Source of the DNA: Sarcophilus harrisii
Taxonomy: Eukaryota > Chordata > Mammalia > Dasyuromorphia > Dasyuridae
Reading direction: 5' to 3'
DNA length: 64,000 nucleotides
Assembly (NCBI RefSeq): GCF_902635505.1
Contig: NC_045427.1
Span: 86,967,460 to 87,031,459 of the forward strand
In this document: positions 40,996-52,800 of the stretch, piece after piece
Position numbering within the stretch: position 1 is the first letter of the stretch
How the letters are laid out: each line of letters starts with the position of its first letter
Made by a program: the position numbers and the translations under genes
The notes under the pieces: model-generated
The model's database searches: none
What the model saw: only the letters and a program-made list of their open reading frames with translations
What the model was told of the DNA's origin: nothing

Positions 40996-42120
40996 AAAAC
41001 CTGTGGTTTTATCCTATGATTTGAAACATTTCACTCCTTCCCAACTTGATTAAATAGATTATTCTCAACTAGTTTTTGCCTTTGATTGATTGGCTGATTC
41101 CATTGTTGTGTCTAGGAATTGTTCACACTTAAATGTTTCTGCAGTTCAACCAATTCATTGCTTGATAAAGGAATCATTTCATAAAGCATCTTGTCAGTTA
41201 TGTTAATTGGGGTTGGAGGTACACAAAACAAGTCCCTGACACATTTGGAAACAGCTTTTTTTCCTATAAATCTGTGGGCTTCAGAAGAGTTAATAGTTTA
41301 CTAGAAACAGATCTCTTTCCATCTTTGTTTGCAAAGTCCTCACACCAGCTGAATAACAGCTTGCATTTCACTTTTTGTAACACCCTGCAACATCACAAAA
41401 TATTTGCTGGAGTTTTGAAGGATGGCTGCAAAATTAGTAAACTGGAAGGAGGCCCATATGTACCCCTTCCTTGTCAGCACCTTCTGTTCTAACAAACAGG
41501 AAGACAGCTCGCTAACTCTGATTGCTTCTCTAGTATATGACAATTCCTGGCAACACTGCTTGGGGTAAGAATTTCAGCAAATGAAATAAGCTGAAGGCTT
41601 TGCAGGTGTCAATGCATATTGTCTTGTCACTTGGGGAGATGATTTTTTTTAAATGTTTTTAATGATGGTGAATCACTATAATAACTTTTCTCCTCAACAT
41701 TTTCTCTGCAAACAGATTTGCAGGCTTTGTGAGGACAGGTCTTCAAATGTATAATCATTTTATTTGGTTGGAAAGAGGTGGAAGGCTAATCAGAACAATT
41801 TCAATTGTAATGTAATGAGATAATGAGAGCTGTAACTAAAAAGGTGACAGAATGGAAGAGGGTTAATTGCAGAAGTAATGCAGAAGTACAACTAAAAGAA
41901 CTTAGTAACTGAGTGTATCCAGGAAAGGGACAGATCTTAGATGACCATGTGATTTCCAGCCAGGGTGACTGTAGGAATAGTGATGCAATTAAATAGAAGC
42001 GCAGATCTGGGGCTTGGAGGTATAGGACAGAAATATGGTTTTGGATATTTTGAGCTTGATATGACAGCAAAACATAAAATTCCCCATGTGCTGAGCCTTT
42101 GAAGATTATAGTGGAGTCTG
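40996..42120. other. No recognised element
   Basis: Unique-looking sequence. The minus-strand open frames at 41801-42185 are short and without a domain. Confidence 0.3.
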
Positions 42121-42124
42121 TAGG

Positions 42125-42305
42125 AAGACAGGCACACTAATGCACTGTTGGTGGAGCTGTGAATTGGTCCATCTGCTTGAGACAAAAATTTGGAGCTATA
42201 CTAGAAAGTCATTAAATTGCTATCCAGTGTCCCCACACCACCATCACTGGGTTTATATCCCAGGAGTTCAAAGAAAAATGTTCCCTATATACAAAAATAC
42301 ATGCT
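42125..42305 (+). mobile_element. L1 LINE fragment
   Basis: GGCACACTAATGCACTGTTG, GTGGAGCTGTGAATTGGTCC, GGGTTTATATCCCAGGAG: ORF2 C-terminal piece, opposite in direction to the L1 just right of it. Confidence 0.6.
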
Positions 42306-42609
42306 AAAGCTTTTCCAGGTTGTTTCCCTCTATCCTTCCTTCCCAATCCTGCACTAGAGAAGGCCAACATTGGACACTTATTATATATATATGTGTGTGC
42401 ATATGTAAAATATACAAATATGTATGAAACTATACAAGACATACTTTCATATCAGTTCTTTCTTTAGAAGTGGATAACCTCTTTCATAGGTCCTTTGTAG
42501 TTGATTTGAATATTCATCTAACTCAGAATAGCATAGTTATTCCCATTTATTCTTTGAACAACATTTTCTTGGTTCCATTCTTTATTATTTCATGCTCTTT
42601 CTGTGTTTT

Positions 42610-44020
42610 CCAAGTCAACCTGCTCATCATTTCTTGAATAAGTTGTGGTATATGATCATGACGGAATACTAAGTCACAGTAATATTCCATCACAATCATA
42701 TAATATATTCAGCCATTCCCCAATTGATGGGCACTCCCTCAATTTTTTGTTATTTACCTCTACTAAAGAGCTATAAATATTTTAGAACATATAGGCTCTT
42801 TTCCTTTTTCTCTAAATCATTTTGGGAAACAAAACTAATAATGGTATTGTTGGGTCAAAGAATATGCACAGTCTTTGAGTATAATTCCAAATTGCTCCCC
42901 AAAATGGTTGGGTCAATTTACAATTCCACAAATTGTATTAGTGTCTCAATATTTTCACATTCCATCCAACATATATTATTTCCCCCTTCTATCATTTTAG
43001 CCAATCTAATAGGTGTGAGATGGTATCTCAAAGTTGTTTATTTGCATTTCTCAAATCAATAATGATTTAGAGATTTTTTTCATATGATTGCTTTGATTTT
43101 ATTGCCAAAAAGCTGCTTGTTCCTATCCTTTGATGATTTATCAATTGAAGAATTTCCTTGTGAATCTGACAAAATTCTCTATATATTTGAGATATGAGAT
43201 CTTTATCTGAGAAACTGTCTATAAATTTTCTCCTCCCATTATCTGCTTTCTAGTCTTGGTTATAGTGGTTTTATTTGTACAAAAAACTTTGTAATTTAAC
43301 GTGATTATAATTATCCATTTTATGCCTCATAATACTCTCTCTTATTTATTAATAAGTTACTCTTTCCATAAATATGGTAAGTGAATATCTTCTAATTTAC
43401 TTATGATATTTTCCTTTATGCTGTCATATATCTGTTTTGATCTTATCCTTTATGACATTATTTTATTGAATATTGTCAGATATTAGTTTATACCTACTTT
43501 CTATCAGACTATTTTCCAGTTTTCCCAACAGTTTTTTTTTAAACCAAAGAATAAATTCTCATCCCAAAAGCTTAAATGTTTATATTTATCAAATACAAGA
43601 TTATTATAATTGTTTACTACTATGTGTTATATATCTATTTTATTACTATTTTATTTCTAAACTAATACCAGATAGTTTTTTTGGTTTGGTTGGTTAGTTG
43701 ATTGATTGGGTTTTTTGGTGGGTTTTTTGTTTTTTTGCTTTTTTGCTGAGTCAGTTGTGGTTAAGTGACTTGCCCAGAGTCACACAGCTAGGAAGTGCTG
43801 TGTCTGAGACCAGATTTGATCTCAGGTCCTTCTGACTTTAGGGCTGGTGCTCTATCCACTGTGCCACCTAGCTGCCCCCCAAATAATTTTGATAATTACT
43901 GCCATATAATAATTTAAGATCTGGCATTAATCGACTTCCTTCCTTTACATTTTCTTCAATAATTCCTTTGATATTTTTGACTTTTTGTCCTCCCAAATAA
44001 TTTTGAGAATTTATTATCTA
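42610..44020 (-). mobile_element. L1 LINE fragment, split by a SINE
   Basis: Inverted ORF2 C-terminal half: CAGCCATTCCCCAATTGATG, TTGGGTCAAAGAATATGCAC, TTTTAGCCAATCTAATAGG, GTTTTCCCAACAG. After the SINE (43676-43879) it resumes with TTTTGATAATTACTGCCAT and TCCTCCCAAATAATTTTGAG. Old and broken. Confidence 0.7.
43676..43879 (-). mobile_element. WSINE1/WALLSI-type SINE inside L1
   Basis: A T/G-rich tail at 43676-43745, then AAGTGACTTGCCCAGAGTCA, TCTCAGGTCCTTCTGACTTT and TGCCACCTAGCTGCCCCCC. The tail is unusually long and mixed with G. Confidence 0.75.
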
Positions 44021-44215
44021 ATAGAGTGAAATAAGCAGAACCGAGAGAAAAATTTACAAAATAATCACCATAATATACAGGAAAGCAATACTGAAAGATA
44101 CCCTCACCAGTTAATGTAATGACCAATACTGAATATAGAGGCTGATGACAAAACATACCTTTCTCCTTGGACAGAGAAATAGTGGCATATGGATGGGTAG
44201 TGACTTATGAGACAT
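44021..44215 (+). mobile_element. L1 LINE 3' fragment
   Basis: GTGAAATAAGCAGAACCGAG, then GAAAGCAATACTGAAAGATA: the region after the L1 ORF2 stop, in the opposite direction to its left neighbour. Confidence 0.45.
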
Positions 44216-44344
44216 CATATATAGTCAGTAATAGGTTTGTTATACTTAACCATGCTTCTTTGAGGGAAGTTAATTCTGTTGGGGAACAGGAAGAAGAAAG
44301 ACATTACTGTGCTATTTTTTTTTTTAAAGAACATTAGTGAGAAG

Positions 44345-44465
44345 CAACATGATAGAGTTGGATAAAGAGTTGCCCTTGAATCAGGGAATATCTGGATTCT
44401 AATTATGATTCTGGAGTTGGATCCTGGGCCAATCACTTAACCTCTCATTGTTCTAGGCTGCTTTT
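44345..44465 (+). mobile_element. MIR fragment
   Basis: GATAGAGTTGGATAAAGAG, TCTGGATTCTAATTATGAT, TCCTGGGCCAATCACTTAAC. Confidence 0.5.
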
Positions 44466-45815
44466 TAAGACCAAATTACAGAGATGTTATCCTATATTAG
44501 TAGAGTTCCTCACTGATTTTACACTATTAATGAAATCAAGGGTTATAATTCCTATCAACAAAATCAAATTTTAAAGATGTACTTTATTTAGCCATATTTC
44601 TTATATAAATGAGAGAAAAACTACTGTTAAATGGGATTATGTACTGTTTTTAGGATTTGAGGGATTAAAACTAACAAAGTGATAATCTAATAGTTATTTG
44701 AAGGTTATGGGAGGTTTAAAGTAGGGACTATTGATTTAATAAATAGCAGAAAGATGGATTTCTTGAATTTTACCTCATAAGGGAAAAATGAGTCAATAAT
44801 AGGAAGCTTTGATTGAAGATACTAATATTGTAGAAAATACATCTGTGAAGTGACTAAGACAAGAAACCATCTAAAGAGTGAGTTTACTGAAAGTCTGTAG
44901 TGCTGACAGCTTGCTGATTAGCTGGAAGCCTACTGAAAGAAAGCTGAACTCTACTGAAATAATGAATTTTCCAGTTAAAATTCCAGAATTTTAACAGCTT
45001 GAAAGAAGTGAAACCTTTCAGAGGTATCTTGCTGCTCTCTACAGCCTTTTTGATTTGAGAAGAAAACAAAGAGAAAATATAGGTTCTGCAACTGATTTGC
45101 TGCAAGAACAAACTTGAATCTGATTGGACAATATAGAACCTTATTGAGGAAAGAGCTGACTCTGCTACTTTATATTGTCCAAGGAGCAGATATAAGGAAT
45201 TTTGCTATGAGATATGCTTTGCTCTTAAAAAAAAAATTCAGAAAAATAATTGAACAGAATAATCCTGTTAAGTGAAGAGCTGACTGTGCTTGTCTGTACT
45301 GCTCAGAGTCAAATTGAAGCACTTTACAATTCTATGACTTAAGAGAACTACATGTCACTACAATAATGTGACTTAATACTCTATTAAGGTCAATTGTGAG
45401 TTAATCCATTTGTCACAGCTTCAGTAGTTTAAGAGCAAAAGGTGAGAGGATTTTCCCAGAAGGAGAACAGTGAAGGACCAGAAGGGGGAATGGGGGAATA
45501 GCTAGCAGAGAAGTGGCCTCATGTGGTATAAATTGTTCCTGAAGGGGCCAAGGACAGCAATGGTGAAGTTCATAATTTTGAATTGTCTTGAACCCATTGG
45601 TTTTCTTATTCATATCCATCCCTGATAGGTTTCTATAATTGTATATCCATTCTCCCCTATGGATTTTCAAACCCTACAGGCATTTGGACAGTGTGATTCA
45701 GGTTTATGAGAGGATTGATGTTCTGATTATTTCTGCATTTATCTTATATTGAATAAGTGTGACATTATGATTGTTCTTGCTTTTGTCTAATCATTAAGTA
45801 AATATTTTATGTTCA
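44466..45815. other. No recognised element
   Basis: Unique-looking. GAGCTGACT(C/G)TGCT occurs at about 45153 and 45279, suggesting an internal duplication of roughly 125 bp, too diverged to define. No credible gene. Confidence 0.3.
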
Positions 45816-45817
45816 AG

Positions 45818-46148
45818 AACTAAAGATGTGGTGGAGAGAGCCATTTGCATCCAGGGGAAGGACTGTGGAGGCTGGGTGTGCATCTTTTTTATTGTTTTTT
45901 GCTTGCTTTTCTCGCTCTCCTCCCCCTCCCTGCCTTTGGTCTGTTTTTTTTCTTGTACAGGATGGTGAATATGGAGGTATGTTTGGAAGAGTTCCACGTG
46001 CTTGGCCTGTATTGGATTGCTTGCTGTCTGGGGAAGGAGAATGGGAGGAGGGAAAGGAGACAGATTTGGAACACGGGATTTTGCAGGGATGAATATTGAA
46101 AACTATTTTTGTATGTATTTTGAAAATAAAAGGCTATTATTAAAAAAT
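45818..46148 (+). mobile_element. L1 LINE 3' UTR (tail type C)
   Basis: GTGGTGGAGAGAGCCATTTG, TTTTTTTCTTGTACAGGATG, TTTGGAAGAGTTCCACGTGC, TTGTATGTATTTTGAAAAT plus A tail. Very GC-rich for an L1 tail here and little diverged. Overlapping open frames on both strands are shadows of this tail. Confidence 0.8.
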
Positions 46149-46429
46149 TCTTAAATATTTTTAAGAGCTAAAAATGTGGTAGTGATTGATGTTGTAAAAT
46201 TGGGAAATGAACTTTTGGGGGCTCAGGAACTACAAGGGTGAATAGTGGGAGAATATCTCCTCAAATCTCCCATAATAGAGCTACTGTTAGGACTCTTAGA
46301 GAGTTTGATTCATAATTATGTGAATGTGGCCCTTTTCTGGGAACTCCAGACTTACCAGTATAAAGGCATACCTTGATGCTTTACTAATAATATATGTGCA
46401 TGTTGTCTTTCACAAAAGACTAGAAAAGG

Positions 46430-46525
46430 ACCTGTTTCAAGAACTTTTGTCTATGTGTCCCTAATGCTAGCATAGGGCCTTGCACAAAGTGAATGCTTAA
46501 TAAATGCTTTCTGATAGATTGGTTA
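46430..46525 (+). mobile_element. L2 LINE 3' tail
   Basis: CCTAATGCTAGCATAGGGCC, CAAAGTGAATGCTTAATAAATGC in two phrases. Confidence 0.55.
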
Positions 46526-46854
46526 ATTATTTAGTCTGTGCTCCAAATCTATCATGTTGACCTGCTTTATTTTCCAATTTTTTTTTTCAACTGAATTATT
46601 TACTCAGTCTTTGACAAAGCATGGCATAAGCTGCCAGAGTTTACACTCCATTAACACAGCTTTTAAGAACCAGGGTCACCTTTACCCTGACAATATACAG
46701 AAACTGTGGTGTATAATTTAATCTTTCTGATAATTCAACAGGAACTCTGAGATATAGTAAGGCCTCAGCTTATTTTTTTATACTTTAAATTTTGCAAATT
46801 TTATATCTAATTGTTCAGGAACTTCTTTGGTCAACACCTTTCTCCATATATATT

Positions 46855-46965
46855 GTTATCTTTATTTTTACCAGTGAGAGAACTAATACTCAGTTGATTG
46901 ACTACCTCAAGCAGAGTTGGGATTTGAATCCGGATTTCTTGACTCTGAAGGTTAGTCCCATTCAA
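46855..46965 (-). mobile_element. MIR fragment
   Basis: AGCAGAGTTGGGATTTGAAT, CCGGATTTCTTGACTCTGAA with degenerate core to the left. Confidence 0.5.
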
Positions 46966-47204
46966 TATGGTAAATAAAAGACATCTGAAATCAGTGATTG
47001 AGGCCTAACAGAAATGAGGCCTGAATAAAGACTGATTTTCCTTCTCCTTTCCCATATTCTTTAACTGATGTTTTGTTTTTATTTTCTTTTGTAAAAAATC
47101 CATTCTTGGAAGAGAATATTTTCCATAGAACCACTTCTTTCCAAAGTAATGTTGGAATCTTTGGATTTGGTGTAAAGGACATAAATTCAAATCCCAATTC
47201 TATA

Positions 47205-47345
47205 CATGATGCAACTTAACACAGCTAAAAATAGAAGAAAAACAATTAATTTTTTAAAAGGCCTTGCAACAAACACTTCTGATAAGGGTCTGATATTCAG
47301 GAGGATATATAAAGAATTAATACAAATAAATACATTAAGAACAAA
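47205..47345 (+). mobile_element. L1 LINE short fragment
   Basis: AAACACTTCTGATAAGGGTC, TGATATTCAGGAGGATATAT, AAGAATTAATACAAATAA is the ORF2 C-terminal 'KGLIS.IY.ELI' stretch; the open frame reads SDKGLIFRRIYKELIQIN. Confidence 0.55.
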
Positions 47346-47819
47346 ATCCATTATCTCCAGCTCAGGAAGTATTCTGAGTATATATAGAGCATTAGCTCCA
47401 TCTAGTGTCATCCTGTTGTCCAAGCAGCCTTTGACAATTCAACAAAAACAAAAACAATAATTCTGCCTTCTCTCTCTTCCTATTACTGGCAATGAAAGCT
47501 TCCTCTTGCAGCATTAATCTATGGGGATTAATTTCCACAAAGATATAGTTACAAAATCAGTCTTTAATGTCTTCCCTCTATTGAAGGAAGATCTCAAAGT
47601 TTTCTTTTTACGGTGTGGTCACTTCTTTGCCATCCATCCCAAACCTTTATGGGATTTTCAGCTAAGCTCAAGACATCAACCTTCCAGCACTACATCAACC
47701 AAGTCTTGACTAACCATTTCTAGTGTCCAACCTGCTTTAGACACTGTGGAAGAATACAAAAGAAGTAGAAGGAAGCCTAAAAAGCATATTGGCCATCTTG
47801 GGATACTTAGGAGTGAATG

Positions 47820-47990
47820 AAACACCATAGAATAGAATCATAGATAGAGAGCTGGTCTTAGATATCACCTACTCCAATTTGCTCTTTTTTGTAAGTGAAG
47901 AAACTTAAGATTCTGAGGGACTTAAATCCATAATTATCAAGCAGGATTCAAACCTTGGTCGAATGACTCCAAATACAGCTCTCCTTATTT
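47820..47990 (-). mobile_element. MIR-type SINE
   Basis: AATCATAGATAGAGAGCTGG, CACCTACTCCAATTTGCTC, AGTGAAGAAACTTAAGATTC, AGGATTCAAACCTTGG. Confidence 0.55.
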
Positions 47991-47994
47991 TTAA

Positions 47995-48545
47995 CCACCC
48001 TTTGACTTTTCTTTAATCTAAATACAGCACATAGAACTTAACATATTATACTAGATGTGGACAAACTAAGACAGAGTATAATGGAAATGTCACCAACTTG
48101 TTCCCAAGAGCTATATTTCTCTTAGTGGAACCCAAGATCTTATTGCCTTTTTTTGGCCACGATATTATACTATTTGAATTTCCAATCCACTAAAAACTCC
48201 CAGTCTTTCCAGACAAACATCTGTCTAAATATACTTCCTCCATCTTGCATTTGTGAAACTGATTTTTGGACTATTGAAATCTTTCCTATCTTGTAAAGAT
48301 GATGATCTAATTGATATGTGAGACTTTTATGTTTCTCCCAACTGAATTTCCCTTTACTAGAATCAGCTTGAAGCTCTGGCCTGTGGAGATCTTTTGGAAT
48401 TCTATTTATCCTGAGTATTAGCTATTCCTCCCACTTTTTTATTAGTTGCAGATTTGATGAATATGTAACTTATGCTTCTATCCAAATGTAAATCATTGAT
48501 AAAATTGTTAGACTGTGCTGGGCAAAGTGCCTATCCCTGGGGAGT
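47995..48545 (-). mobile_element. L3/CR1 LINE fragment, RT region
   Basis: Inverted: ATCCCTGGGGAGTACTC (the GVPQGS motif reversed), AATCATTGATAAAATTGTTAG (FINDL), TTTGATGAATATGTAAC (K-F-A), CCACTAAAAACTCCCAGTC and TTGCCTTTTTTTGGCCACGA (AKKAN). Colinear with the CR1-type RT and the region after it. Same family as 31.8-33.3 kb, opposite strand. Confidence 0.65.
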
Positions 48546-48549
48546 ACTC

Positions 48550-48985
48550 TTATTAACAATCATTTATTAAGCACTTATTAACTGCTAGGCATTATGCTAA
48601 GAGATAGGGATCAAATATAAAGAATGAAAACAATCCATACCCTTTTTTTCCCTTGGCAATTGGGATTAAGTGACTTGCCCAAGGTCACACAGCTAGGAAG
48701 TGTTAAGTAGCTGAGAGCAGATTTTAACTCAGGTCCTCCTGACTTCAAGGCTGGTGCTCTATGCACTGCACCAGTTAGCTGCCCCAACAATCCCTACCCT
48801 TAAGAATCTTACATTCTGAAGAGAAGACAATTAGTATATAAGTAGATATATAGAGAATAAATATAAAGAGAATAAATACATATGAACAAAAGGCAAATTA
48901 AATACAAATTAATTAGGAAGAGAGGGCACTAGCATTTGGAGGCATCAGGAAAGGTTTGATGTAAAAGGCGGTGCTTGAATTGAAT
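48550..48985 (-). mobile_element. L2 LINE 3' end, split by a SINE
   Basis: ATCATTTATTAAGCACTTAT, GGCATTATGCTAAGAGATAG; after the SINE, CTACCCTTAAGAATCTTACA, GAGGGCACTAGCATTTGG, TCAGGAAAGGTTTGATGTA. Confidence 0.7.
48640..48785 (-). mobile_element. WSINE1/WALLSI-type SINE inside L2
   Basis: T-run, then GGGATTAAGTGACTTGCCC, TCAGGTCCTCCTGACTTC and CAGTTAGCTGCCCC. AACAATCC(A/C)TACCCTT (16 bp, one mismatch) precedes and follows it, the target-site duplication. Confidence 0.85.
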
Positions 48986-49009
48986 CTTAAGGAAAGGAAT
49001 TTTCTTTTT

Positions 49010-49062
49010 TTTTCTTTTTTTTTAATTAAAGTTTTTATTTTCAAAACATAGGCATGGATCAT
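49010..49062 (-). mobile_element. L1 LINE 3' terminus (tail type C), stub
   Basis: Inverted tail AATTAAAGTTTTTATTTTC then AAAACATAGGCATGGATCAT. It is cut by the type A L1 that follows. Confidence 0.55.
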
Positions 49063-49837
49063 TTTCTTTTTTATTTTTTATATAGCTTTTTATTTACAAA
49101 ATATATGCATGGGTAATTTTTCAGCATTGACAGTTGCAAAACCTTTTGTTCCAACTTTTCCCCTCCTTCTCCCCCATCCCCTCCCCCCAGTGGCAGGTTG
49201 ACCAATACATGTTAAATATGTTAAAGTGTAAGTTAAATACAATATATGTATACATGTCCATACAGTTATTTTGCTGTACAAAAAGAATTGGACTTTGAAA
49301 TAGTGTACAATAAGCCTGTGAAGGAAATCAAAAATGCAGGTGGACAAAAATAGAGGGATTGGGGAATTCTATGTAGTGGTTCATAGTCATCTCCCAGAGT
49401 TCTTTCCCTGGGTGTGACTGGTTCAGTTCGTTCCGGCTCTGTTGGAACTGATTTGGTTCATCTCATTGTTGAAGAGGGCCACACCCATCAGAATTGATCA
49501 TCATGTATTGTTGTTGAAGTATATAATGATCTCCTGGTCCTGCTTGTTTCACTCAGCATCAGTTCGTGTAAGTCTCTTCAGGCCTTTCTGAAATCATCCT
49601 GCTGGTCATTTCTTACCGAATAATAATATTCCATAATATTCATATACCACAATTTATTCAGCCATTCTCCAATTGATGGGCATCTACTCTGTGTCTGGCC
49701 ACAAACATTCTTGCACATACAAGGTCCCTTTCCCTCCTTTAAGATCTCTATGGGTTATAAGCCCAGTAGTAACATTGCTGAATCAAAGGGTATGCAGAGT
49801 TTGATAACTTTTTGGCATAGTTCCAAATTGCTCTCAC
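49063..49837 (-). mobile_element. L1 LINE 3' end (tail type A), 5'-truncated
   Basis: GCTTTTTATTTACAAAATAT, ATTTTTCAGCATTGACAGTT, GGTTCATAGTCATCTCCCAG, down to TAGTTCCAAATTGCTCTC. It includes a small internal deletion near 49700. No matching duplication flanks it. Confidence 0.75.
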
Positions 49838-52800
49838 TATATGCCAAGATAAGGTCAAAATTTATATAATTTATGCACAAAGAGTGATACTTTAAGCAAA
49901 TTAGAAGAGATGGGAATAGTCTATTTGTCAGGTCTTTGGATAAAGGAAGAATTTTGGTCCCCTCCAAAATTATAGAGAACATTACAAAATGTAAAATAGA
50001 TAATTTTGATTATATAAAATTTAAAAGTTTTTACACAAAATTAATACAACCAAAATTATAAAGCAGAAAACTGAGAATTTTTGCAAGAAATATCTCTGAT
50101 AAAGGCCTCATTTCTCAAATATATAAAGAACTAGGTTAAATTTATAAAAATCCAATTGATAAATGGTCAAAGATTATGAATAGGCAGTTTTCAGACAGTT
50201 ATCTTTGATCACATGAAAAAAAGGCACTAAATTATTATTGACTAGAGAAATGCAAATTAAAACAACTCTAAAACAACCTTATATTTTATCAAATTGTCTA
50301 ATAAAAAAGGAAAATGATGGATATTGGAAAACTGGGACACTAATGTAGTATTGGTAAAATTGTGAACTTGATCCAATCATTGTAGAAAGTAATTTGGAAC
50401 TATGCCCAAAGGGCTATAAAGCAACTGTGTATACCCTTTGATCTAGCAATAGTGTTGTTAGATCTACATCCCAAAGACATCAGACAAAAGGAGAAAGGAC
50501 CTTGAACGAAAAAACAAAAGAAAAAGCTTTTGACAAAGCACTCATTCTATTTTTTTAAAAATCCTGGAAAGCATAGGAATAAAAGGAACATTCCTTAAAA
50601 TGATAAGTTGTGTTTGTCAAAAACCATCAGCAAGCATTATCTGCAATGAGAACGAGCTAGAAGCCTTCCCAATAAGACTGAGGGTAGAAAATGAGAGGGG
50701 GAAGCAAAGATGTCCATTATTCATTATAACCATTATTATTCAACATAGTTCTAGAACTGTTAGCTATAGCAATAAGAAAATAAAAAGAAATTGAAGGGAT
50801 TAGAAATAAGCAATGAGGAAATAAAACTATTACTCTTTGTAGATGATATGATGGTGTACTTAGAGAATCCTAGAGAAACAAAAAACTACTTGAAATAATT
50901 TACAACTTTAGCAAAGTTGCAGAATATTAAAAAAAAACCACATAAATCATCAGCATATTTTTATATGACCAATAAGGTCCTGCAGCAAAAGATAAAGAAA
51001 TTCCATTAAAAAAAAAACTGTAAATAATATACAATATTTGGGAGTCTACCTGCAAAAACAAATCCAGAAACTATAAGAACATAATTACTTAACACTTTTC
51101 ACACAAATAAATTATATCTAAGCCTAAATCATTGGGAAAATATCAATTGCTCATGGGTAGGCTGAGCCAATATAATAAAAATGACAGTTCTACCAAAGTT
51201 AATCTATTTATTCAGTACCATATCAATCAAACTACCAAAAATTATTTTATAGAGCTGGGGAAAAAATTCATCTGGAAGAACAAAAGTTCAAGAATATCAA
51301 AGGAATTAATGAAAAAAAAATACAAAAGAAGGTAGTCTAGCAATATTAGATCTTAAAATATATTGTAAAAATTGTCTTGACATATAATGGGTGGGGGAGA
51401 AAATACTGTTAAAAATTTATAATACCTCTTTTGGTAGTAGCTAAGAATTGGAAATCTAACGGATGCCCATCGATTGGGTAATGACTAAACAAGCTATGGT
51501 ATATGCTTGTAATGGAATATTATTGCACTATAAGAAAGGACAAACAGGATGATTTTATTTATTTATTTATTTTATTATAATAACTTTTTATTGACAGAAC
51601 CCATGCCAGGGTAATTTTTTTACAACATTATCCCTTGCACTCACTTCTGTTCCGATTTTTCCCTCCTACCCTCCACCCCTCCCCTAAATAACAAGCAGTC
51701 CTATATATGTTGAATATGTCATAGTATATCCTAGATACAATATAGGTGTGCAGAACCAAACAGTTTTCTTGTTGCACTAGGAGAATTGGATTCAGAAGGT
51801 AAAAATAACCCAGGAAGAAAAACAAAAATGTAAACAGTTTACATTCATTTCCCAGTGTTTTTTTCTTTGGGTGTAGCTGTTTCTTTCCATCATTGATCAA
51901 TTGAAACTGAATTAGATCTCTTTGTCAAAGAAATCCACTTTCATCAGAGTATATCTTCATACAGTATCGTTGTTGACGTATGTAATGATCTCTTGGTTCT
52001 GCTCATTTCACTCAGCATCAGTTCATGTAAGTCTCTCCAAGCCTCTCTGTATTCATCCTGCTGGTCATTTCTTACAGAACAATAATATTCCATAACATTC
52101 ATATACCACAATTTACCCAACCATTCTCCAATTGATGAGCATCCATTCATTTTCCAGTTTCTAGCCACTACAAACAGGACTGCCACAAACATTTTGGCAC
52201 ATACAGGTCCCTTTCCCTTCTTTAGTATCTCCTTGGGGTATAAGCCCAGTAGTAACACTGCTGGATCAAAGGGTATGCACAGTTTGATAACTTTTTTAGT
52301 ATAATTACAGATTGCTCTCCAGAATGGTTGGATTCGTTCACAACTCCACCAACAATGTATCAGTGTCCCAGTTTTCCTGCATCCCCTCCAACAATCATCA
52401 TTATTTTTTCCTGTCATCTTAGCCAATCTGACAGGTATGTAGTGGTATCTCAGAGTTGTCTTAATTTGCATTTGTCTGATCAATAGTGATTTGGAGCACT
52501 CTTTCATATGAGTGGTAATAGTTTAAATTTCATCATCTGAAAATTGTCTGTTCATATCCTTTGACCATTTGTCAATTGGAGAATGGCTTGGTTTCTTATA
52601 AATTAGAGTCAGTTCTCTATATATTTTGGAAATGAGGCCTTTATCAGAACCTTTAACTGTGAAGATCTTTTCCTAGTTTGTTGCTTCCCTTCTAATCTTG
52701 TTTGCATTAGTTTTGTTTGTACAGAAGCTTTTTAATTTGATGTAATCAAAATTTTCTATTTTGTGATCAATAATGGTCTCTAGTTCATCTTTGGTCACAA

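Noticed and set aside
45826-46099. Three overlapping frames on both strands
   Set aside because: They fall in a young L1 3' UTR, which is noncoding.
47390-47410. Second CTCF-like site (CCATCTAGTGTC)
   Set aside because: It departs from the core at a key G and stands alone; too weak to list.
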